Shown here: piece after piece, positions 45,534 through 56,846 of the stretch
How the letters are laid out: the number at the start of each line of letters is the position of its first letter
Numbering within the stretch: position 1 is the stretch's first letter
Translations under genes and position numbers: made by a program
NCBI RefSeq assembly: GCF_016755875.1
Contig: NZ_BNED01000005.1
Coordinates: forward strand, 2,108,001-2,172,000
Length of the DNA: 64,000 nucleotides
DNA from: Streptomyces spororaveus
GTDB taxonomy: Bacteria; Actinomycetota; Actinomycetes; Streptomycetales; Streptomycetaceae
Direction of reading: 5' to 3'
The notes under the pieces: model-generated
What the model was told of the DNA's origin: nothing
Databases searched by the model: none
The model's input: the letters and a program-made list of their open reading frames with translations, nothing else

Positions 45534-46967
45534 TCAGACGCGCTTGTTGTTCTTGGCGTTCGGGTCCTTGGCGGCCTTGTCCACCGCGGCCTGGGCCCGC
45601 TTGATCCATTCCTTCGGCTGGATCCGCTGGGCCATCAGCTCATTGGACGCGTTCTGGATCTCGCTGTCCATCTCGCTGTACCAGTCGGGGTAGCGGTAGC
45701 TGAAGGTGTTGCCGCCCGCCGCCTTGAGCGCGTCCACCGCCGACTGGGTGCCCGGCCGCAGCTTGACGCTCGGGTCCACGCCGTCCTTGACGACGGTGAG
45801 CGAGTTGGCCTGCTGGGCGAAGATCGTCGACCACTCGCGGGACAGCATGGAGCGGAGGAACTCCAGGCCCGCGGCCTTGTTGGCGGCCTTCTCCGGGACG
45901 ATGAAGGGCTCGTCCACACCGGCCCGGATGGCTTCGAAGGGCAGCTTGCTGTCGGCGAGCAGCGGCATCGGCAGGAACTTCATGTCGAAGTCCTCCGGGG
46001 TCTGCTTCAGCTGCTCGTTCTCCAGCCAGGAGCCGGAGGGGATGAAGGCGGCCTTGTACTGGTTCCAGGCGGTCTGGGACTCCGTGTGGGTGAGGCCGTT
46101 GGTGCCCGGCATCAGCAGGCCCTTCTCGACCACCTCGTAGACCGCCTCGACGGCGGCGAGCGCGGCCGGGTTGCCCTCGAAGGCGTTCGGCTCCAGGTTG
46201 TCGATCGCCTTCATGGCCTCCAGACCGCCCTTCTTGGCGATCAGGTCCATGATGACGACGTTGATGTAGTACGGGAACTTGCCCTGGTGGGCGAGGCCGC
46301 CGATGCCGGCTTCCTTGGCCTGGGTGCAGACGGCCAGGAACTCGTCCCAGGTCTTCGGCGGCGTCCAGCCCTTGTCCTTGAAGAGCTTGCCGGAATACCA
46401 GAAGCCGAACACCGCGTAGACGTACTTCAGCACGACGAACTTGCCGCCCTGCAGGCCCTGTTCGTAGGCGCCTTCGACCAGGGTGTCGCGCACCTTCTTG
46501 CTCGGGTCGTCGAGGGAGGGCGCGTCGAGCACGGCGGTGAGGTCGGCGAGCTGGTCGCCCTTGGCGAGCACGTCCAGCTTGATCTGCTGGGCGCCGGAGT
46601 CGTCGACGACGTCCGGCGGGTTGCCGCCGTTGAAGCGCGGCTGGAGCTTGGCGGTGATCTCCTGGGTGCCCAGGTGGGAGCTGGTGGTGCCCCACTTCTT
46701 GTCGAACGCGGCCTCCCAGGCCTTCGCGTAGTCGTCGCCGAACCCGCCCTTGAAGACGACGACGTCCAGCTTGCCGCCCTTCCCGACGCCGAACGGGTTC
46801 TCCTTGGTCACCGGCGCTTTGGCCGGCCCCTTCGTGGAGTTCTCCTCACCGCCGGAGGCGCAGGCGGACAGGAAGCTCATCGTCGGCACCGTGATCAGTC
46901 CGAGTGCTGCTGAGCGCTTGATCAGGTCGCGGCGTCCGAGGCCCTCACCGGTGGATCCCATGCTCAT
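45534..46967 (-). CDS. ngcE: N-acetylglucosamine/chitobiose-binding lipoprotein NgcE
   Basis: 477-residue substrate-binding lipoprotein. Seen: twin-arginine motif GRRDLIKRSA, hydrophobic core and lipobox SFLSAC, so it is probably exported folded by Tat and lipidated; then an extracellular solute-binding domain with DVVVFKGGFGDDYAKAWEAAFDKKWG, PPDVVDDSGAQQIKLDVLAKGDQL and FGFWYSGKLFKDKGWTPPKTWDEFLAVC. ATG at 46967; a second ATG lies two codons later. A DasR-type site 130 bases upstream supports the GlcNAc assignment. Confidence 0.9.
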   Translation of the reverse strand: MSMGSTGEGLGRRDLIKRSAALGLITVPTMSFLSACASGGEENSTKGPAKAPVTKENPFGVGKGGKLDVVVFKGGFGDDYAKAWEAAFDKKWGTTSSHLGTQEITAKLQPRFNGGNPPDVVDDSGAQQIKLDVLAKGDQLADLTAVLDAPSLDDPSKKVRDTLVEGAYEQGLQGGKFVVLKYVYAVFGFWYSGKLFKDKGWTPPKTWDEFLAVCTQAKEAGIGGLAHQGKFPYYINVVIMDLIAKKGGLEAMKAIDNLEPNAFEGNPAALAAVEAVYEVVEKGLLMPGTNGLTHTESQTAWNQYKAAFIPSGSWLENEQLKQTPEDFDMKFLPMPLLADSKLPFEAIRAGVDEPFIVPEKAANKAAGLEFLRSMLSREWSTIFAQQANSLTVVKDGVDPSVKLRPGTQSAVDALKAAGGNTFSYRYPDWYSEMDSEIQNASNELMAQRIQPKEWIKRAQAAVDKAAKDPNAKNNKRV

Positions 46968-47097
46968 GTCCTCGCCTTCGTCAGAAGTGTGAAGGAGGCC
47001 GGAGATTCACGGTGGTTGCCGTGCATGCGGACATCACCACAGGTCCCCGCCCGTCCCCCGGCCCGGAGCCACTCGTCTCGCGGTGATCCGGACGGGC

Positions 47098-47113
47098 ACA
47101 GGTATAGTCCACT
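47098..47113. promoter_or_regulatory. DasR-responsive element (dre) candidate
   Basis: ACAGGTATAGTCCACT matches the dre consensus ACTGGTCTAGACCACT at 13 of 16 positions and lies about 130 bases before ngcE, as expected for the DasR-controlled chitobiose/GlcNAc regulon. Confidence 0.7.
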
Positions 47114-47207
47114 CCCGCTCGTGTGAGCAAGATCATGCACATTTATGGCCACCAGTTTTTCCGAGTTGAGACCTGTCCGTCACATGGACACGCCGCCGGA
47201 CAAGCGG

Positions 47208-47242
47208 AAGGGCCGTACCCCCTTGACGGGGATACGGCCCTT
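47208..47242 (-). terminator. Terminator after acnA
   Basis: AAGGGCCGTACCCC pairs with GGGGATACGGCCCTT (one bulged A), loop of about six bases, 25 bases past the acnA stop. Confidence 0.8.
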
Positions 47243-47266
47243 TGGTGCCGAGCGGCGATGCCTGGA

Positions 47267-50083
<2,817 letters not shown>

Positions 50084-50115
50084 AGCGGGGGCGGCTGCGG
50101 TACGCCTTCGGCAGA

Positions 50116-50133
50116 TATCTCGATGTCGAGATA
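50116..50133. promoter_or_regulatory. Perfect palindrome TATCTCGATGTCGAGATA
   Basis: An 18-bp perfect inverted repeat (8-bp arms, TG spacer) three bases from the LacI-gene stop and 135 bases before acnA. It has the form of a TetR- or MarR-type operator; the binding protein is unknown. Confidence 0.65.
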
Positions 50134-50136
50134 ACT

Positions 50137-51174
50137 CTAGTACATGTCCGGGGGGAGGGACGAGGCGCGCACCCGCAGTCCCGCCGGGACCGTCAGCTGA
50201 CCAGGCGGTTCCGCATGCCCGGATTCGATCAGGTTGACCAGGACAGACACCGCCGAAGCGGCGATCCGTTCCGGATTCAGGGTGACGGTGGTCACGGCGG
50301 GTTCGGTCGCGGCGTACGCCGGATCCTCGCTGGCACAGACCAGCAGCAGCCCGCCGGGCCCCGGGCCGCCGGGTGTGCCGGGTATACGGAAACCGTGGCG
50401 CGCGGCGGCGGCCAGCACCTGCCGGCCTCCCGGGTCGTACACGCAGTACACGGCGTCGGGGCGGTCCGGCCCGGCGAAGGCGGGGTCGAAGGCGTGCCCC
50501 GCCGTGTCGTCCGGGTCGAACGGGACCAGGAGCGGAGCCAGGCCGCGCTCGGCGCACCACTGTTCGTAGGCGCGGGTGACGGCCCCGGTGTAGAACTCCC
50601 GGCCGTAGCCCGAGTGCAGCGCGATCCGCCGGGCCCCGGACGCGGCGAGGTGGTCGAGCACCTCCCGGGTGGTGGCGGTGTGGTCGTTGTCCACCCACAC
50701 GTCCCCCGGCCAGGGGTCGGGCGGCCGCCCGTCGAAGACGACCGGCAGACCCCGCGCCCGCAGCGCCCGCAGCACCGGGTCGCCGGCCGGGGTGTCGAGG
50801 AGCAGCATCCCGTCCACGGCGAGGGTGTGCCACAGCGGCTCGGCGCCCCGGTCGGCGGGCAGGGTGGTCAGGGCGTACCCGCGCGCGTGCGCGGCCGAGG
50901 TCGCGGCGGTGATCAGGCGGGAGAAGTAGGCGATCCCCACGAAGTCCCAGGCGTCCCCCGCGTACGTGGTCACCGCGACGCCGAGGCTGCGGGTGCGCGG
51001 GCCGCGGCGGGCCCCGTAGCCGAGCGCGCCCGCCACCTCGCGGACCCGGCGCCGGGTGGACGCGCCGAGGCGGCCGGTGCCGTTGAGCGCGTGCGAGACC
51101 GTCGCGGTGGAGACCTCGGCTGCGCGCGCGATGTCGGCGAGGGTCGGTCCCGGCGCGGGTGGGTGCTCTGGCAC
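50137..51174 (-). CDS. LacI-family transcriptional regulator
   Basis: 345-residue sugar-responsive regulator. Seen: N-terminal HTH (about 11-60: LADIARAAEVSTATVSHALNGTGRLGASTRRRVREVAGALGY region) and a periplasmic-binding-like effector domain (SLGVAVTTYAGDAWDFVGIAYFSRL, VDGMLLLDTPAGDPVLRALRARGLPVVFDGR). The family hinge alanine/leucine helix is present. GTG start is uncertain because the frame runs 26 codons further. Divergent from the amidohydrolase gene with a LacI-like operator between, so it probably controls that gene and itself. Confidence 0.9.
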   Translation of the reverse strand: MPEHPPAPGPTLADIARAAEVSTATVSHALNGTGRLGASTRRRVREVAGALGYGARRGPRTRSLGVAVTTYAGDAWDFVGIAYFSRLITAATSAAHARGYALTTLPADRGAEPLWHTLAVDGMLLLDTPAGDPVLRALRARGLPVVFDGRPPDPWPGDVWVDNDHTATTREVLDHLAASGARRIALHSGYGREFYTGAVTRAYEQWCAERGLAPLLVPFDPDDTAGHAFDPAFAGPDRPDAVYCVYDPGGRQVLAAAARHGFRIPGTPGGPGPGGLLLVCASEDPAYAATEPAVTTVTLNPERIAASAVSVLVNLIESGHAEPPGQLTVPAGLRVRASSLPPDMY

Positions 51175-51215
51175 GCGGCCATCGTACGGATTTCGTCGGT
51201 GGGGGCGGCTTCTGG

Positions 51216-51227
51216 TTAAGCGGTTAA
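51216..51227. promoter_or_regulatory. LacI-type operator candidate TTAAGCGGTTAA
   Basis: Twelve bases, symmetric except one pair, with the central CG typical of LacI-family operators, in the 92-base gap between the divergent regulator and amidohydrolase genes. Confidence 0.55.
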
Positions 51228-51266
51228 TCAAACAGTGTCCTGGCCACACCAACGTTTGGAGTGGCC

Positions 51267-53186
51267 ATGACCTCTTCTTCGCACCTTTCCCGCCGGGGAC
51301 TCCTCGCGGCCGCCGGGATCACCGGGGTCGCCGGGGCGGCCGGTCTGCTGGGAGCCGCTCCGGCCTCGGCCTCCCCGGCGCCCTCGGCCTCTTCCTCCAC
51401 CGCGCGCGGTTCGGCGGCCCTGGTCGTCCACAACGCCTCGGTGTTCACCGGGACCGGCGGCCGGGCGCACGTCGAGGCGGTCGCGGTCGGCCGGGACGGC
51501 AGGATCCTGGCCACGGGGACGAACGCGGCACTGCGCCGGCACGTGGGCCGGGACACCGAGGTCGTCGACGCACGCGGCAACACCGTCATGAGCGGCATCC
51601 ACGACGGCCACGTCCACCCGCTCGGCGCGGGCGAGCGCTCGCTGTCCCCCTCGCTGGAGGGCGCGGAGACCACCCTGGCCGAGCTCCAGGAGATCCTGAC
51701 CGGCTTCCTCGCCGACACGGGCGGCGCGGGCGCGGAGCCCGACCGCTGGCTGGTGGTCGAGGACTGGAACCCGGTCGGGCTGCTCCCCACGGGCACCAAC
51801 CCGCACCACACGATGCTGGACGCGCTCCCGACCCGGCGGCCGATCGCCCTCGTCGGCGGCGACGGGCACAACCTGTGGGCCAACCAGCGGGCCCTGGACA
51901 TCGCCGGGATCACGGCGGCCACGCCCGACCCGGTCGGCGGCAAGGTGGTCAAGGGCGCGGACGGGCGGCCCACGGGCGTCCTCAAGGACGACGCCCAGGG
52001 CCTGGTGCGGCGGCACGTACCGGAGCCCACCCGGGCCGACCTGGTCGCGGCCTGCGCCAAGGTGCTGGAGCTGGCGGCCGCCTCCGGCGTCACGACGATG
52101 ATGGACGCACTGGTGGGACGGCACGAACTGGAGCTGTACCAGGCGCTGTCGGCGGCGGGGAAGCTGCCGCAGCGGATCGTCCCCGCGATCCGGCTGGAGG
52201 CGGAGCAGACGAAGGACCCGGCGGGCTCGCTGGCGTACGCGCGGGGCCTGCGGCGGGAGTTCTCGGGCGTGCGGGGGCTGCGGTTCGGGATGGTCAAGGT
52301 GTTCCTGGACGGGGTCATCGAGTACCCGGCGCAGACCGCCGCGCTGCTGAAGCCCTACCTCGACGGGCAGGGCAGGCCCACCGGCAACCGGGGTGAGCTG
52401 TACACCTCGGCGGCGGACTACGGGCGGCTCAGCGCCGCCTTCAACCGGGCGGGCTGGCAGATGCACGCCCACGGGCTCGGCGACCGGGCGGTACGCACCG
52501 CTCTGGACGGGTACGCGTACGCCAAGCGGGTGACGGGCCTGCGGGACGCCCGCAACGCCGTGGCGCACCTGCAGCTCGTGGACCCGGCGGACCTGCGGCG
52601 CTTCGCCCAGCTGGGGGTCACGGCGTGCATGCAGCTCCAGTGGGCGGCGAAGGACACCTGGACGATGGAGGCGCTGCTGCCCTACATCGGACCCGAGCGG
52701 CACCGGTGGATGTACCCGGCGCGGAGCCTGGAGAAGGCGGGGGCGCGGCTGTCGGGCGGCTCCGACTGGCCGGTGGACGCCCTTCAGGTGTGGAACCAGC
52801 TGCGGACGGCGATCGACCGCCAGGGCGCCTTCGGCGCGGGCCCGCTGTACCGCGAACTGGAGGGCCTCGGCCGGGAGGCGGTGCTGCGGATGCACACGTC
52901 GGGGACGGCGTGGCAGCTGCGCCAGGAGGAGCTGACGGGCACGGTGGAGCCGGGCAGGGCGGCGGACCTGGTGGTGCTGGACCGGGACGTGACGCGCTGC
53001 GCGGTGGCCGACATCAGCGGGACGGGGGTACGGATGACCCTGGTCGGCGGGCGCGTGGTGCACGACGCGGATTCGGCGTCAGGGAAGGCGGCCTCGGCGC
53101 GGGTGGCGGGCGCCGCTTCGGGCCCGCGCCCGGCCTCGTACGCGACGGTGCACGCCGGGGGGCGCCACCACACCTGCAAGCACTGA
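51267..53186 (+). CDS. Tat-exported amidohydrolase (YtcJ-like)
   Basis: 639-residue metal-dependent amidohydrolase of the YtcJ/Amidohydro_3 class. Seen: twin-arginine signal SRRGLLAAAGITG, then VHNASVFTGTGGRAHVEAVAVGRDGRILATG, metal-binding HDGHVHPLG, WLVVEDWNP, ALVGGDGHNLWANQRALDIAGI, HAHGLGDRAVRTALDGY and GGSDWPVDALQVWNQ, ending in an outer beta-domain with VEPGRAADLVVLDRDV. Complete. Substrate unknown. ATG chosen over a GTG two codons upstream because GGAG is well spaced. Confidence 0.9.
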   Translation: MTSSSHLSRRGLLAAAGITGVAGAAGLLGAAPASASPAPSASSSTARGSAALVVHNASVFTGTGGRAHVEAVAVGRDGRILATGTNAALRRHVGRDTEVVDARGNTVMSGIHDGHVHPLGAGERSLSPSLEGAETTLAELQEILTGFLADTGGAGAEPDRWLVVEDWNPVGLLPTGTNPHHTMLDALPTRRPIALVGGDGHNLWANQRALDIAGITAATPDPVGGKVVKGADGRPTGVLKDDAQGLVRRHVPEPTRADLVAACAKVLELAAASGVTTMMDALVGRHELELYQALSAAGKLPQRIVPAIRLEAEQTKDPAGSLAYARGLRREFSGVRGLRFGMVKVFLDGVIEYPAQTAALLKPYLDGQGRPTGNRGELYTSAADYGRLSAAFNRAGWQMHAHGLGDRAVRTALDGYAYAKRVTGLRDARNAVAHLQLVDPADLRRFAQLGVTACMQLQWAAKDTWTMEALLPYIGPERHRWMYPARSLEKAGARLSGGSDWPVDALQVWNQLRTAIDRQGAFGAGPLYRELEGLGREAVLRMHTSGTAWQLRQEELTGTVEPGRAADLVVLDRDVTRCAVADISGTGVRMTLVGGRVVHDADSASGKAASARVAGAASGPRPASYATVHAGGRHHTCKH

Positions 53187-53192
53187 GCGGGA

Positions 53193-53216
53193 CGCCGCCG
53201 GACGCGGCCGGCGGCG
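53193..53216. terminator. Hairpin between convergent amidohydrolase and dehalogenase
   Basis: CGCCGCCGG pairs with CCGGCGGCG around a six-base loop, seven bases after the amidohydrolase stop. Confidence 0.6.
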
Positions 53217-53238
53217 GGCACGGCCGGCGGCGCCGGGC

Positions 53239-54123
53239 TCAGCCCTCTGCGAGGCCGTGCCGGGCGGCCCACGCGTTGAGGGCGGCGGCGATCTCCTCGG
53301 GCCGGTCCTCGGGGCAGAGGTGCGCGGCCCGGCCGCAGTACTCGGTCTCCAGCGCCGAGACGTTCTCCTCGCACCAGGCGACCGTCTCGGGGCCGGTCAT
53401 CAGGGCCGGCGAGCCGTCGAAGGTGAGCAGCAGCTTCGGCACCTCCGGGCTGTCGGCCAGCCAGGCGTCGTACTCCTCGACGACGGCGTGCACATCGGCC
53501 GGAGCGCCGTCGATCGGCAGCGAGCGGGCCCAGCGCAGCAGGGGCAGCCGGCTCTCGCGGGTCGGGTAGGGGGCCGCGTAGACGGCGTGGTCCGCCTCGG
53601 GCATCGGGCGCAGCACCGTCTGCCCGATGCTGTCCTCGATGAAGATGTTCCGGTCCAGGACCATCTCCTCCCCCACGCCCGGGGTGCGGATCGCCTCGAA
53701 CCGGGCCCGCGCGGCGGGCGGGTACTGCGCCCAGGTCAGCGGCCGCACGATCGTCTCCATGAAGGCGATGCCGCGGACCCGCCCGGGGTGGCGGGCGGCG
53801 CGGTCGAAGGCGAGCGCGCCGCCCCAGTCCTGACCCACCAGCACCACCTCGTCGAGCCCGAGGGCGTCGAACCACGCGTCCAGGTAGCGGGCGTGGTCCT
53901 CGAAGCGGTACGCACCGCCCGGCTTTCCGGAGCGGCCCATCCCGATGAGGTCCGGGGCCAGGACGCGGACCCCGCCCCCGATCCGGGGCAGGACGCCCCG
54001 CCAGAGGTGGGAGGAGGTCGGGTTGCCGTGCAGGAACACGAAGGGGACACCGCCGGTCCGGGCGCGGGCGTCACCCCGGTCCTCGTAGTACATCGTCGAG
54101 TCGAGTACGTCGATCGTGGGCAT
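53239..54123 (-). CDS. Haloalkane dehalogenase-like alpha/beta-hydrolase
   Basis: 294-residue cytoplasmic hydrolase of the DhaA/LinB family. Seen: oxyanion block FLHGNPTSSHLWR, APDLIGMGRSGKP, nucleophile aspartate in VGQDWGGALAFD (D99), KLLLTFDGSPALM, and a C-terminal AAHLCPEDRPEEI with the catalytic His. The Asp nucleophile distinguishes it from serine esterases. Real halogenated substrates are doubtful in nature; members also act on other compounds. Divergent from a MarR gene whose operator lies between. Confidence 0.88.
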   Translation of the reverse strand: MPTIDVLDSTMYYEDRGDARARTGGVPFVFLHGNPTSSHLWRGVLPRIGGGVRVLAPDLIGMGRSGKPGGAYRFEDHARYLDAWFDALGLDEVVLVGQDWGGALAFDRAARHPGRVRGIAFMETIVRPLTWAQYPPAARARFEAIRTPGVGEEMVLDRNIFIEDSIGQTVLRPMPEADHAVYAAPYPTRESRLPLLRWARSLPIDGAPADVHAVVEEYDAWLADSPEVPKLLLTFDGSPALMTGPETVAWCEENVSALETEYCGRAAHLCPEDRPEEIAAALNAWAARHGLAEG

Positions 54124-54184
54124 GGGAGGCCCCTTCCGGCAATCGTTGGCCTGACTAACGTTGGCGGCACGAACGAAGTTATAT

Positions 54185-54201
54185 CGTTAGTGCCACTAAC
54201 G
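54185..54201. promoter_or_regulatory. MarR operator candidate CGTTAGTGCCACTAACG
   Basis: A 17-bp perfect palindrome in the 97-base gap between the divergent dehalogenase and MarR genes, 20 bases before the MarR start. A further half-site, GACTAACG, lies near 54152. Confidence 0.75.
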
Positions 54202-54220
54202 CAATGGGTAACATCGCCCC

Positions 54221-54706
54221 ATGACCACGGAAGAGAACGGCCCCCTCGTCCCCGCACGACTGCGCGAACTGCCCAGCCGGCTGCTGGGGCAGGCCTCCAC
54301 CCACGCGCAGCGGCTCGTGTCCGAGGGGCTGAGCGGGGCGGATGCCCGCACCTGGCACTACGCGGCCCTGGTCGCCCTGGAGGAGTCCGGACCGGCGAGC
54401 CAGGCCACCCTCAGCGCCCGCACCGGCATCCACCGCAGCGACCTGGTCGCCGTCATCAACGAACTCGCCGCACGCGAGCTGGTGGAGCGGACCCCCGACC
54501 CCGAGGACCGCAGGCGCAACGTCGTCACCCTCACGCCGCCCGGCCGGCGGCAACTGCGCAAACTGGAACAGATCCTCACCGCGGTCCAGGACGAACTGCT
54601 GGCCCCGCTGACCGCCCAGGAGCGGGAGCAGCTCACCCGCCTGCTGGGCCGGATCGTCGACCATCACGCGTACGGGGACCCGGTCATGAGGCCCGATGGT
54701 CGGTAA
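54221..54706 (+). CDS. MarR-family transcriptional regulator
   Basis: 161-residue dimeric winged-HTH repressor. Seen: ALVALEESGPASQATLSARTGIHRSDLVAVINELAARELVERTPDPEDRRRNVVTLTPPG, which carries recognition helix and wing with the DxRR motif, followed by a dimerisation helix. It is divergent from the dehalogenase gene, and the palindrome between them is the likely autoregulated operator. Effector unknown. Confidence 0.9.
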   Translation: MTTEENGPLVPARLRELPSRLLGQASTHAQRLVSEGLSGADARTWHYAALVALEESGPASQATLSARTGIHRSDLVAVINELAARELVERTPDPEDRRRNVVTLTPPGRRQLRKLEQILTAVQDELLAPLTAQEREQLTRLLGRIVDHHAYGDPVMRPDGR

Positions 54707-54776
54707 CATTCACTCAATTCACCCATTTGTCCCACCCGACGCGGGAGTCATCTCATATCTGAGATAGCGTGCCCCC

Positions 54777-56306
54777 ATGGCAGACGACTACCTCGTACGC
54801 ATCGGCAAGCTCATCCGTGACGCCCGGCAGCACCGGGGCTGGACACAGAGTCAGCTCGCCGACGCCCTCGGCACCAGCCAGAGCGCAGTGAACCGGATCG
54901 AGCGCGGCAACCAGAACATCAGCCTTGAGATGATCGCCCGAATCGGTGAAGCGCTCGACAGCGAGATCGTCTCCCTGGGCTACGCCGGCCCGATGCACCT
55001 GCGCGTGGTCGGCGGCCGCCGCCTCTCCGGCGCCATCGACGTCAAGACCAGCAAGAACGCCTGTGTCGCCCTGCTCTGCGCCTCGTTGCTCAACAAGGGC
55101 CGTACGGTGCTGCGGCGGGTGGCCCGCATCGAAGAGGTCTACCGCCTCCTGGAGGTCCTCAACTCCATCGGCGTGCGCACCCGCTGGATCAACGACGGCG
55201 TGGACCTGGAGCTGATCCCGCCGGCCCGCCTCGACATGGAGGCCATGGACGCGGACGCGGCCCGCCGGACCCGGAGCATCATCATGTTCCTGGGCCCGCT
55301 GCTGCACCGGACGGAAACCTTCCGCCTGCCCTACGCAGGTGGCTGCGACCTCGGCACCCGCACCATCGAGCCGCACATGATCGCCCTGCGCCGCTTCGGC
55401 CTGGACATCACCGCGACCGAGGGCATCTACCACGCGAAGGTCGTACCGGGGATCTCCCCGGACCGCCCGATCGTGCTGACCGAGCGCGGGGACACGGTCA
55501 CCGAGAACGCGCTGCTGGCCGCGGCCCGGCACGACGGCGTGACCGTCATCCGCAACGCCTCCTCCAACTACATGGTCCAGGACCTGTGCTTCTTCCTGGA
55601 GGCCCTGGGCGTCCGGGTCGACGGCGTCGGCACCACCACGCTCACCGTCCACGGCGTCCCGAGCATCGACGTGGACGTGGACTACTCCCCCTCCGAGGAC
55701 CCGGTCGAGGCGATGAGCCTGCTCGCCGCCGCGGTCGTCACGGAGTCGGAGCTCACCATCCGCCGGGTGCCGATCGAGTTCATGGAGATCGAGCTCGCGG
55801 TCCTGGAGGAGATGGGCCTGGACCACGACCGCTCGGCGGAGTACACCGCCGACAACGGCCGCACCCGCCTGGTCGACCTCACGGTCCGCCCCTCGAAGCT
55901 CGAAGCCCCGATCGACAAGATCCACCCCATGCCGTTCCCCGGGCTGAACATCGACAACGTCCCCTTCTTCGCCGCCATCGCCGCCGTGGCCCAGGGCCAG
56001 ACCCTGATCCACGACTGGGTGTACGACAACCGGGCCATCTACCTGACGGACCTGAACCGCCTCGGCGGCCGCCTCCAGCTCCTCGACCCCCACCGCGTCC
56101 TGGTCGAGGGCCCCACGCGCTGGCGCGCGGCGGAAATGATGTGCCCGCCGGCCCTGCGCCCGGCGGTGGTCGTCCTCCTGGCGATGATGGCCGCCGAGGG
56201 CACCTCGGTCCTGCGCAACGTCTACGTGATCAACCGCGGCTACGAGGAACTGGCCGAGCGCCTCAACTCGGTGGGCGCGCAGATCGAGATCTTCCGCGAC
56301 ATCTAG
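54777..56306 (+). CDS. murA: HTH-fused UDP-GlcNAc 1-carboxyvinyltransferase (MurA-like)
   Basis: 509-residue fusion. Residues 8-66 are a Cro/C1-type HTH (GWTQSQLADALGTSQSAVNRIERGNQNISLEMIARIG); residues 70-509 are the EPSP-synthase fold of MurA, which adds enolpyruvate to UDP-GlcNAc in peptidoglycan synthesis. Seen: substrate Lys-Asn in KTSKNA (K93-N94), and the catalytic loop LPYAGGCDLGTRTIEPH with cysteine C190, so fosfomycin could bind. The loop is two residues longer than in E. coli MurA (LPGGCTIG). A second, plain murA is expected elsewhere. The promoter TGAGATAGCG lies just before the start. Confidence 0.92.
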   Translation: MADDYLVRIGKLIRDARQHRGWTQSQLADALGTSQSAVNRIERGNQNISLEMIARIGEALDSEIVSLGYAGPMHLRVVGGRRLSGAIDVKTSKNACVALLCASLLNKGRTVLRRVARIEEVYRLLEVLNSIGVRTRWINDGVDLELIPPARLDMEAMDADAARRTRSIIMFLGPLLHRTETFRLPYAGGCDLGTRTIEPHMIALRRFGLDITATEGIYHAKVVPGISPDRPIVLTERGDTVTENALLAAARHDGVTVIRNASSNYMVQDLCFFLEALGVRVDGVGTTTLTVHGVPSIDVDVDYSPSEDPVEAMSLLAAAVVTESELTIRRVPIEFMEIELAVLEEMGLDHDRSAEYTADNGRTRLVDLTVRPSKLEAPIDKIHPMPFPGLNIDNVPFFAAIAAVAQGQTLIHDWVYDNRAIYLTDLNRLGGRLQLLDPHRVLVEGPTRWRAAEMMCPPALRPAVVVLLAMMAAEGTSVLRNVYVINRGYEELAERLNSVGAQIEIFRDI

Positions 56307-56353
56307 GAGCCGGTACGGGCGCTGACGCGCCGTCAACCGGGTGAGCCCACACG

Positions 56354-56393
56354 TGAGGCCCCCTCACTCCTCATGGAGGGTGAGGGGGCCTCA
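56354..56393 (+). terminator. Terminator after murA
   Basis: TGAGGCCCCCTCAC (56354-56367) pairs with GTGAGGGGGCCTCA (56380-56393), 12-base loop; 14-bp stem. Confidence 0.85.
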
Positions 56394-56414
56394 GTCCTGC
56401 GGCCCGCGGTGGCG

Positions 56415-56645
56415 ATGGAGGCCGTCGCGCTCGGCGCCGGCCGTCGGCGAGCCGCGCACGTCGACCCGGACGCCCCGCGGCCGATCCTCGAAGGGGACGG
56501 CTACGCCTGGCAGCCCGTGACCGCCGTCGAGAACCACGCCGCCGCCCTGCGGTTCCTCCACCCGCCCCTTCCGGCCCCTCCCTCGCGACCGGTACCGCCG
56601 GGCGGCCCGACGGCCCCGGGCACCGGCCGCCACCGCCGAACCTGA
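56415..56645 (+). pseudogene. DUF6087-like remnant
   Basis: A 76-codon frame: HVDPDAPRPILEGDGYAW, PVTAVENHAAALRFLHPP and a C-terminal TGRHRRT are typical of the small Streptomyces DUF6087 proteins, but the N-terminal third of the family is missing and the frame begins next to the murA terminator with no ribosome-binding site. I take it as a truncated leftover; a short functional protein cannot be ruled out. The 201 bases that follow hold only the promoter of the next gene. Confidence 0.5.
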
Positions 56646-56846
56646 GCAACACACCCGGCCCCGGAGGCAACTCGACGGAAGAGGCCACGCGACACAGTCC
56701 GGGCCGATAGCTTGCGAAGCCCCCCGCCCTGACAGGTCTCGTCGGCGCGGGGCTTCGCCGTCTCGGATGCCGTACACACCGGCACCGCTTCGGCACCTTG
56801 TGTAATCTCGGCGCGCCCATGACACGGATTGCCAGAAGGACGGCCT

